Source of the DNA: Gammaproteobacteria bacterium
GTDB taxonomy: Bacteria; Pseudomonadota; Gammaproteobacteria; Ga0077536
Assembly: GCA_030833185.1 (NCBI GenBank)
Contig: JAURHQ010000005.1
Span: 1-55,820 of the forward strand
DNA: 55,820 nucleotides
Direction of reading: 5' to 3'
Part shown: positions 16,301 to 22,701 of the stretch, piece after piece
Layout of the letters: the number at the start of each line of letters is the position of its first letter
Position numbering within the stretch: position 1 is the stretch's first letter
Translations under genes and position numbers: made by a program
The notes under the pieces: model-generated
What the model saw: the letters and a program-made list of their open reading frames with translations, nothing else
Database searches by the model: none
Told to the model about the DNA's origin: nothing

Positions 16301-18121
16301 TGGATGGATAAGCCCGCTCCAGGCGGTCGTCGCGTTGTTGAAGTCGTCTGGCGCGTAGCCAAGCATGGTGGCGAAGCGTTCATTGAAGTGCAGCACATCG
16401 GCAACGATATCCCAGTCCCAGACAGCCAGACGCGCGCCCTCCACCACGGCACTCAGGCGCTCGCGTTGCTCGTCCAGCACCCGGCTAGTCAACATGCGCA
16501 TGAACTCGCCGCCCGCCCGCCGGGCGGCCAGTGCCAGCAAGACCTCATCGTCTTCATGGCCGGAACAGGGTTTGTCGTCGAGAACCCAAACCAGTCCCAG
16601 AGTTTGGTCGTCCTGACCGGTAATGGGAAACGCACGGTAACTTTCGACGCCGGCGCCGTGAAAACGCGTTGGCAAATGAAACCGCGCGCCAACGCCCGAC
16701 GCGACCCGGAAGACCTCGCCAGCCACCAGTGGGATGGCGAAGGGTGTGTTGGCCACCGCCAGGCGGAAACCCGTCGAAGGCATGCCATCTTCCCAGTACG
16801 CCATCACATCGACGGTCGCCTGATCGGGCATCAAACGACCAATTCCCGCCCAGCGCGCGCCAAGTCCAAGGCACACCGCTTCCACAATGCGGTCCAGCAG
16901 ATCCTGGCCTGCATCGGCCTCGGCCAGCATTTCCAGACCACGACGCTGGCGCTCGCGCTCGGTCACATCGGTGCGAATCGAAAGGTATTGGTGGATAGCG
17001 CCCTCATCGTCAAACACCGGCACGATGGTGGATTGCACCCAATAAAGTTCGCCGCTGCGACGGCGATTCTGAATCAGCCCTCGCCACACCTTGCCTGAGG
17101 ACACGGTGTGCCAGAGATCGGTGTAGAAGGCGTCGCCGTGGGTGAATGACTTCAGGAGCCGATGGTTTTGTCCCAGCAGTTCCTCACGCGAGTACCCGCT
17201 GACCTCGCAGAACTTGTCGTTCACAAACCGGATATCGCCCTTCAGGTCGGCGACAGAGACAATGGCGTGATGGTCGACCGCCATACGCAGGGCCTGCAAG
17301 GAGGCATTGCGTTGTCGGAGATCCTGCTCGCGCAGCATCAGCCTCGCGCGGTCGACCTCCTGGCGTGACATCGTGCGGTTGAACGCCCGGGTGATGTCGG
17401 TGAGTTCATCGTTGCCGGACAGCACCACGCGCACGCCAAGCTCGCCCGCGCTGACTTTCTCAAAACCGGCTTTCAGCGCAGCCAGCCGCCGGCTGAACAC
17501 CCGGTCAAAAAAAACCCACAGGGCAAGCCCGCAGAGGATGGAAAAACCCGCGGAGATCAGCGCGCGCTGGTAGCGCAAACGCGACGCCGAGGCGAGCAAA
17601 GGCGCCAGATCCTGCCGCACCAGCAACCAGGCGTCAGGGGCTGGCTGGGCGTCGGTATCCGAAAACTTCACCGGCTCGAGCATCAGGGCGAAACGCTCCC
17701 CTCCCAGCAGCTTAGGCTCCGGGGTCTGCAAGGCGGTCGCGGTCAAGCCGGGGAAACGCTGGAAATCGAGCGCCTCGAGGGTCTGGCCCGGGGTCTCGAT
17801 CAGGCGGTATTGGCCGTCGATCAGGGCCGTTTCAACGACCTGCGGATCCTCGCGCAGCGCGGCCAAGCGCCGCGCCACCGCCCGCGTATCACCGTCGCGT
17901 AGATGGTGGGCGATGTGCATCGCCGTGGTAGCGACGCTGAGTTGCCGCGCCTGTTTGGCGTCGGCCAGTTCTCGCCCGCGGTCAAGGCCGGTATGGGCAA
18001 CAGCGCCCAGCAGGGCCGCCAACACCCCGGACAGCAGGATTGCCAGCGGAACCGTGCGTCTGAGCGGCCAGCGGGTCAGAAATTCACCGACCGCGGAAGC
18101 CCAGCCGCGGCGCGGAATCAC
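13364..18121 (-). CDS. Multi-PAS hybrid sensor histidine kinase
   Basis: Very large membrane sensor, 1585 residues. Order: TM1 (about 24-44), a periplasmic sensor segment (about 45-180), TM2 (about 188-208), HAMP, PAS1 (about 275-390), a GAF-like domain (about 400-545), and five further PAS/PAC units ending near 1200. HisKA follows with the phospho-accepting H in GGIAHDFNN (near 1218), then HATPase (EDNGSGIEP, GTGMGLSVV) and a C-terminal receiver (about 1465-1580, acceptor Asp in LLTDQTMP near 1513). A two-cysteine insertion (CSGCH) precedes the N box of the ATPase. The start overlaps the stop of the upstream HD-GYP regulator by 4 bases, so they form an operon and probably a signalling pair. 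The signal is unknown; multiple PAS units suggest redox, light or small-ligand integration. Confidence 0.93.
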   Translation of the reverse strand: MIPRRGWASAVGEFLTRWPLRRTVPLAILLSGVLAALLGAVAHTGLDRGRELADAKQARQLSVATTAMHIAHHLRDGDTRAVARRLAALREDPQVVETALIDGQYRLIETPGQTLEALDFQRFPGLTATALQTPEPKLLGGERFALMLEPVKFSDTDAQPAPDAWLLVRQDLAPLLASASRLRYQRALISAGFSILCGLALWVFFDRVFSRRLAALKAGFEKVSAGELGVRVVLSGNDELTDITRAFNRTMSRQEVDRARLMLREQDLRQRNASLQALRMAVDHHAIVSVADLKGDIRFVNDKFCEVSGYSREELLGQNHRLLKSFTHGDAFYTDLWHTVSSGKVWRGLIQNRRRSGELYWVQSTIVPVFDDEGAIHQYLSIRTDVTERERQRRGLEMLAEADAGQDLLDRIVEAVCLGLGARWAGIGRLMPDQATVDVMAYWEDGMPSTGFRLAVANTPFAIPLVAGEVFRVASGVGARFHLPTRFHGAGVESYRAFPITGQDDQTLGLVWVLDDKPCSGHEDDEVLLALAARRAGGEFMRMLTSRVLDEQRERLSAVVEGARLAVWDWDIVADVLHFNERFATMLGYAPDDFNNATTAWSGLIHPDDYTMATEAVAAHKNGLTPSYMTEHRLRAKDGSWVWVLDRGRVTERDAQGQPLRMAGVHLDITERKLAELEVRDERARFDMLIRAGNVGFWEWDLVAARTDVTSAVADLLDVAPGGQRDVKEWLKLIHPEDYDRFILAGQKHLKGETPYFSMEARFRAHDGWRWQLVNGQVVARGEDGRARRLVGTHLDITQLRLAEASGRDAAQRLQVTVEAADLGVWEWDRETGKLETNAWLERTLGFRPAEQAGREGWLLGWLEGEERERFNRFIADKLDAADELLQVETRIRDVAGHWKWINHRGRVIERDPSGRALRLSGVNVDITARKEAEDSLKVEQERLARVVAAARLGLWDLDLLNGRTVVNDWVLDLIGEARPDRAFERAEWATYFHPDDLPAMEAALDAHCAGITPFFEAEMRVRIANGQWLWIHSSGQVAARDSAGRPVRAAGVFQDVAARREAVSALETSEAKLRTVVEHSPVGIFLSDPAGTIIYVNPLLCELVGRSADACLNEAWTMLLDEGPRAQISAGWRAFLDAPEGTYEVEYRFERASSGLRVVRVQVAAIRLDGRVIGLVGAFNDLTEWTRTADERERLQRELQQSQKMDALGQLTGGIAHDFNNILASILGYVSLAQTMLPPEGTERIANYLAAVMSAGERARELVAKMLEFSRNAPREDLHPVDPAPLIEEVARMMKAIIPSSMQLVVHHAAAPTFALLDPSDLHQLLVNLIVNARDALGPHGQIDVRLLSPHRVRGVCSGCHGSVNGHYLVIEVEDNGSGIEPEVLSRVFDPFFSTKSPGKGTGMGLSVVHGILHRGRGHVLVESRPGQGTRFRLLFPPAPVSIGDLPAQQLVPAEAPRGQGQRILVVDDEPLVASYLSELFSLNGYTVDTAADGVEALERIDKTDQRYGLLLTDQTMPRMTGTELITRLRSVQPDLPIILCTGYSDAVDEQGALALGIREFVRKPVAPDALLRSVAAVIGSVAS

Positions 18122-19224
18122 TGACCGGGTTCTCTCAGCGGGGTGGGCAGATTGAGTTCCTCCTTGCTGCGCTGAATGCCTTCAAACAGCGACAGGCCAA
18201 GGTCTTCCCCCATATCACCCTGAACCATGAAGGTCTCGCGTTCACGTTCCACCAGATCAAGGAACACGTTGGTCAACGCCGGATCGCGCCAACCGCGCTC
18301 GGCCTCCTTGCGCATGATGCGAACCACTTCGTGGGTCGGCAGGGCCGGTTTATAGGGGCGGGCAAAGCTGAGCGCGTCGTAGATATCGCAGATCTGGAAA
18401 ACCCGCGCGAGCAGCGGAATTTCCTCGCCGTGCAGGCCATCGGGGTAGCCGCTACCGTCCCAACGCTCGTGGTGGGAGCGAATGATTTGCACCGTCTGAC
18501 GAAAACTTTTCAGCCCGCTACACAAGCGCTCGCCAATGATGGTGTGAGTTTTCATCACCGCCCACTCATCCGGCGTGAACCCACCCGGCTTCAGCAGAAT
18601 CTGTTCGGGGATGCCCAGCTTGCCGATGTCGTGCAGCACACCGCCGCGGCGTAGTGCCAATAAATCGCTGCCGCTCAAGCCGAGGGTTTCCCCGAAGCGC
18701 ACCGAGTACTGCGCCAGTCGCGTGCAATGGTCGCCGGTATTGCCATCTTTGGCTTCCACCATGCGGGCCAGCGCAAAAAGGACTGATTCGGCACTTTCCA
18801 ACTGGTCGGTCAAGCGCTTGCGATTAATGGCGGAGTCGATTCGGGCCACAAACTCCTGCGCGCTATAGGGCTTGTGGATGAAATCGGAGGCGCCGGCCCG
18901 CAAGCCCGACGTCAGCACGCTGGTGCTCCCCCCACCGCCCGTCACCATGATGATAGGCAGCAGCAGATTGCCGATGTCATCCCGGATCCGGCGACAAACC
19001 TCTTCGCCGTCGATGCCGGGCAGGCGCTTGTCGAGCACCATGACGTCGAAATCCTGGGTCGTCACGATATCCAGCGCCGTCATGCCATCAGCGGCTTCGA
19101 AGACTTCGTACTTGGGCGGTTGGAGAATGGCCTGGACCAGGGCGCGCTGGTCAGGTTCATCGTCGACGATCAGCACCTTGAAAGGCGCAGCGCCCTGATT
19201 GAGATAGTCAAACATCGACCGCAT
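18118..19224 (-). CDS. REC/HD-GYP response regulator (c-di-GMP phosphodiesterase, RpfG type)
   Basis: 368 residues: a receiver domain (about 14-135, acceptor D65 in VMVLDKRLPG, K118 in HKPY) followed by an HD-GYP domain (about 145-345). The HD pair is at 198-199 (GVLHDIGKLG) and GYP at 259-261 (RWDGSGYPDG), so a catalytic cyclic-di-GMP phosphodiesterase is expected. The ATG at 19224 has AGGAG 8 bases upstream; a longer form from 19314 would add unlikely sequence. It is translationally coupled to the multi-PAS kinase. The architecture is that of RpfG, the output regulator of DSF signalling, and a DSF locus without its own rpfG is present at 49.7-55.2 kb. A functional connection is only a hypothesis. 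Confidence 0.92.
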   Translation of the reverse strand: MRSMFDYLNQGAAPFKVLIVDDEPDQRALVQAILQPPKYEVFEAADGMTALDIVTTQDFDVMVLDKRLPGIDGEEVCRRIRDDIGNLLLPIIMVTGGGGSTSVLTSGLRAGASDFIHKPYSAQEFVARIDSAINRKRLTDQLESAESVLFALARMVEAKDGNTGDHCTRLAQYSVRFGETLGLSGSDLLALRRGGVLHDIGKLGIPEQILLKPGGFTPDEWAVMKTHTIIGERLCSGLKSFRQTVQIIRSHHERWDGSGYPDGLHGEEIPLLARVFQICDIYDALSFARPYKPALPTHEVVRIMRKEAERGWRDPALTNVFLDLVERERETFMVQGDMGEDLGLSLFEGIQRSKEELNLPTPLREPGQ

Positions 19225-19431
19225 CGTGATTACTCCTGCGACCCGCTGATGGCGGTCGGAGGTCTTGGGAACATCCGGCCTGCGCCCGGGAGTAACCCGA
19301 ACGACAGGGTTCAATCATAGCCGTGTGTATCGGGCCGAAGACAGCCTGTGTCGGGGTATCGGCCGCGCCCGCCTCCAACCGTAGGGCTTTTTGGTGCAAA
19401 TTTCCGCAGCCTGCCGGTAGCATGGCGTCTT

Positions 19432-20280
19432 ATGAGAATGAGCGCTGAACAATTTGCCCGATGGGACGCGAAATCCATCACCCTGCTGGGCATGTCCGGG
19501 GTGGGCAAAACGCACCTGTCTGGCCGCCTGCGGGCCGCTAACTGGTTTCACTATTCGGCCGACTACCGAATAGGTACCCGCTACCTCAGCGAACCGATTC
19601 TGGACAACATCAAGCGGCAGGTGATGCAGGTGCCGTTCCTGCGCGAGCTGCTGCGGACCGACTCCATCTACATTTCTAATAACATTACGGTCGACAACCT
19701 CACGGCCGTGCTGACCTTTCTGGGCAAACTCGGGCGGCCGGCGCAGGCCGGACTGGATCTGCAGGAATTCAAAAGACGCCAGAAGCTGTACCGGGACGCC
19801 GAAGTGGCCGCCATGCTGGATGTGCCGGAATTCATCGCCAAAGCCCACGAAATCTACGGCTACCAGCATTTCGTGAACGATTCCGCGGGCAGCCTGTGCG
19901 AGCTTGATGACCCGAGCGCCCTCGAAGTGTTGGCCGAGCACACGCTCATCATCTACATCGAGGCGACCGCCGAGAATGGCCGGCAGTTGCTGGCCCGCGC
20001 GGAGGCAGACCCCAAGCCCCTGTATTACCGGCCCGCGTTTCTGGACGAGCAACTTGCGGTTTACATCGCCGAAAAGGGCTTGACCAGCGTCGCCGATATT
20101 GCGCCCGACGACTTCGTGCTGTGGATGTTTCCGCGCCTGTTCGCTGCGCGGGTGCCTCGATACGAGGCTATCGCGCGGCAGTACGGGTACACCATTCGCG
20201 CCGATGTGCTGGCCGCAGCCCATAGCGAAGCGGCATTCCTCGCCTGCATCGGGGATGCACTCCGCCAGTCGGCCGTCTAA
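19432..20280 (+). CDS. P-loop ATPase/kinase-like protein of unknown function
   Basis: 282-residue cytoplasmic protein with a Walker A motif GMSGVGKT near the N-terminus (about 18-25 from the chosen start), preceded by a beta strand (SITLL). No clear Walker B was identified. The body is predicted mixed alpha/beta, with YSADYRIGTRYLSEP and HFVNDSAGSLCELDD segments, and the C-terminal third is helical. The size and early P-loop resemble small-molecule kinases or AAA-like ATPases, but I do not recognise the family. The start is uncertain: ATGAGAATG offers two in-frame ATGs at 19432 and 19438, neither with a strong ribosome site. It is divergent from the HD-GYP/kinase operon and is followed by an LLM monooxygenase 45 bases later. 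Confidence 0.75.
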   Translation: MRMSAEQFARWDAKSITLLGMSGVGKTHLSGRLRAANWFHYSADYRIGTRYLSEPILDNIKRQVMQVPFLRELLRTDSIYISNNITVDNLTAVLTFLGKLGRPAQAGLDLQEFKRRQKLYRDAEVAAMLDVPEFIAKAHEIYGYQHFVNDSAGSLCELDDPSALEVLAEHTLIIYIEATAENGRQLLARAEADPKPLYYRPAFLDEQLAVYIAEKGLTSVADIAPDDFVLWMFPRLFAARVPRYEAIARQYGYTIRADVLAAAHSEAAFLACIGDALRQSAV

Positions 20281-20325
20281 TCACCACCGCAAAAGCACGA
20301 ACGCAGTCACGCAAGGCCCTTATCC

Positions 20326-21393
20326 ATGTCTTACCCGCCTTCCTCTGGTTTGCAACTCGGCCTGTTCATGCCGAACTGCAGCAACATGTACGCCATCAGC
20401 ACCTACCGCACGGTGCCCGACGAGTGGCCCTATGAGTCGAACAAGCGCATCGCGCTGGCGGCCGAGGCGGCTGGCTTTGACTTTCTGTTCCCGGTCAGCC
20501 GCTGGCGCGGATTCGGCGGGCCCACCGACTACCTGGGTACCTCGCTGGAAACCATGACCTGGGCCTCGGCCCTGCTCGCGGTGACCTCGCGAATCAAGGT
20601 CTTCTCGACCGTCCACGTGCCGGTATTTCACCCGGTGGTCGTCGCCAAAATGGGCGCCACGCTGGACCACATCGGGCAAGGCCGCTGGGGCATCAACCTG
20701 GTTAGTGGCTGGAGCAAGGAAGAGTTCGGGATGATGGGGGTGGATCTCCTGCCGCATGCCGAGCGTTATCAACGCACCACCGCCTTCGTCGAAATCCTGC
20801 GCGGCCTGTGGACCGAACCGCCGGGCAGCTTCAATTATGAAAGCCCGTGGTATCAGGTTCGCGGGGGGTATTCGCTGCCCCAACCGACCACCCCACCGCC
20901 GATCGCCAATGCGGGCGGATCGGCAGACGCGCAGGCCATGGTGGCCCGGCTTTGCGACTGGGCCTTCCTCAGCCCGCCGTCGATCGAAGCCACTCCCGGC
21001 ATCACCAGTCAAATCCGCTCGCGCGCGGCGGCGCATGGGCGTAGCGTGAAGTGCGCCGGCTTTCCGTTTGTCTTGTGGCGCGACTCCGAAGAAGAAGCCG
21101 CAGCGGAAGTCGCAAAAATCATCGCCCACAAGGACAGCATCGCCGCCGGGAACTGGCTGGAGGGCGTAGGGCTGGGCAGCGGTTCATTCGACCAGTTCAC
21201 GCTGGACATGATGGTTTTGGGCGCGGGCGCGCTGCCGGTCGTCGGCACCGCGCGTCAGGTTGCCGAGAAACTGGCCGCCCTCCACGCCGGCGGCCTGGAC
21301 GGGTTGTTGATGGTCTTTCAGGCCTATTACGAAGACACGCTGCGCTTCGAGCGAGAAGTACTACCGATCCTGCGCGAAATGGGCGTGCGCTAG
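20326..21393 (+). CDS. LLM-class flavin-dependent monooxygenase (SsuD/SfnG/RutA type)
   Basis: 355-residue FMNH2-dependent TIM-barrel monooxygenase. The N-terminus (LQLGLFMPN), the GFDFLFPVSRWRG segment, RIKVFSTVHVPVFHPVVVAK and GRWGINLVSGW are characteristic of the alkanesulfonate/dimethylsulfone/pyrimidine monooxygenase branch. It differs from the shorter F420-type protein at 4.1 kb. Such enzymes cleave C-S or C-N bonds using a partner flavin reductase, which is not encoded nearby. Its stop overlaps that of the convergent P450 gene in CTAG. Clustering with a P450 and a hydrophobic-compound transporter suggests catabolism or detoxification, but the substrate is unknown. Confidence 0.85.
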   Translation: MSYPPSSGLQLGLFMPNCSNMYAISTYRTVPDEWPYESNKRIALAAEAAGFDFLFPVSRWRGFGGPTDYLGTSLETMTWASALLAVTSRIKVFSTVHVPVFHPVVVAKMGATLDHIGQGRWGINLVSGWSKEEFGMMGVDLLPHAERYQRTTAFVEILRGLWTEPPGSFNYESPWYQVRGGYSLPQPTTPPPIANAGGSADAQAMVARLCDWAFLSPPSIEATPGITSQIRSRAAAHGRSVKCAGFPFVLWRDSEEEAAAEVAKIIAHKDSIAAGNWLEGVGLGSGSFDQFTLDMMVLGAGALPVVGTARQVAEKLAALHAGGLDGLLMVFQAYYEDTLRFEREVLPILREMGVR

Positions 21394-22667
21394 GCCCAGC
21401 GCACGCGGACGGGGACTGACTTAGGCCCGGACACAAATTCCGAATGGACCAGCCGGGGCTCGCCGGCCAGTTCGACGGCCGCCAGACGCGGCACGATGCG
21501 CTCCCATAACTCACGCATCTCGAGCCGCGCCAGGTGCTGCCCCAGACACACATGCCCGCCATGCCCAAAGCTGATCTGACGACTGGGCTGACGGTCCAGT
21601 CGAAACTCGAAAGGCGACGGAAACACCGTTTCATCACGATTTGCCGAAGGATAAGACAGATACAGGCGGTCGCCCTTGGCAATGGCCCGCCCGGCGATCG
21701 TGCAGTCTGCCGTGGCATGTCTCACAAACTGCTTCACCGGCGTTGCCCAGCGGATGGCCTCGTCCACGAAGGCTGGAATGAGCGACAAATCGGCTTTGAG
21801 TGCCTTGAGCAAGGCAGGCTGCTCGGCCAGCATCCACATCGCCCAGGCCGTGGAATGCGCGGTCGAATCGTGACCGGCGGTCGACAGAATGGCGTAGTAC
21901 GAAATGGCGGCCACGTGCTCCAGCGGCGCACCGTCGACTTCTGCATTGGCTATTAGCGAGGCAATGTCGTCGCGAGGCGAGGCCCGGCGATCCGCCATGA
22001 CCGCGCTGTAGTACTCATTGAATTCGTCGAAGACGATTTTCCACGTCCGGGTCTGATGGGTAGGGTCGGCGGGGTTGGTCTCGGGTCGCTTGAGGTCCGG
22101 ATCGGCCCAGCAAAACAGCCACTGGGTCAGGCGCAGCATCTTGGCGTGGTCAGCCCGTGGCACGCCGACCAGATCCAGCACGATACCCAGGGGATACGGC
22201 ATGGCCAGTTCGTGCGCCCAGTCGAATTCCGGCCCCAACTGCTGCAAGCCGGCGATGCGCTCGGCGGCTACCATCCCGATGTGTTCGCGCAGTTTCGCGA
22301 TGTTTTGCGGCGAAAACGCCTTTACGGTGACCTGCCGATAGGGTCCGTGTTCGGGATTATCGAGTTGCACCAGTGAGCGAAAAAGATTCCACGAGCCGCC
22401 GGTGAATTCGCGCACCAGCGCCTCACCGTCGCGGGTGATGAGTGTGGCCGCGCGGTCGGCGTTGTGAAACAGCTCGTTTTGCCTGCTGATTTCGACGACG
22501 TCGGCGTGTCGGGTGACGACCCAGTAGGGGTCGAAACCCGGCACCTCGGCCCGCGCCAAGGGGTAGCGCGCGCGAAGCTCGCGCAATAACTCATCCACCA
22601 GACCACGGGTGGCAAAACTTGAGGGGTCAAAAAGCGGCGCAACCAGTTCTACCGGAATAACAGTCAT
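21390..22667 (-). CDS. Cytochrome P450
   Basis: Soluble bacterial P450, 425 residues. The I-helix oxygen-activation motif (STAGHDST, near 260), the K-helix ExxR (DEAIRW, near 300) and the heme loop FGHGGHVCLGQ (Cys ligand near 374) are all present, so it should be active given ferredoxin and reductase partners, which are not encoded nearby. The ATG at 22667 is the usual N-terminus; an in-frame ATG at 22730 reaches back into the RND gene. It begins 34 bases after the RND/MMPL transporter and is very likely cotranscribed with it, which points to oxidation of a hydrophobic substrate. It resembles the linalool/cholesterol-like bacterial P450s in general layout, but no substrate can be named. Confidence 0.93.
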   Translation of the reverse strand: MTVIPVELVAPLFDPSSFATRGLVDELLRELRARYPLARAEVPGFDPYWVVTRHADVVEISRQNELFHNADRAATLITRDGEALVREFTGGSWNLFRSLVQLDNPEHGPYRQVTVKAFSPQNIAKLREHIGMVAAERIAGLQQLGPEFDWAHELAMPYPLGIVLDLVGVPRADHAKMLRLTQWLFCWADPDLKRPETNPADPTHQTRTWKIVFDEFNEYYSAVMADRRASPRDDIASLIANAEVDGAPLEHVAAISYYAILSTAGHDSTAHSTAWAMWMLAEQPALLKALKADLSLIPAFVDEAIRWATPVKQFVRHATADCTIAGRAIAKGDRLYLSYPSANRDETVFPSPFEFRLDRQPSRQISFGHGGHVCLGQHLARLEMRELWERIVPRLAAVELAGEPRLVHSEFVSGPKSVPVRVRWA

Positions 22668-22701
22668 CGGGGTTTCATCCTGTGAAAACGCTAACCTGCA
22701 C

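Noticed and set aside
15686..17098. 470-codon plus-strand frame opposite the multi-PAS kinase
   Set aside because: No recognisable motif; it is the complement of the conserved PAS and GAF coding sequence.
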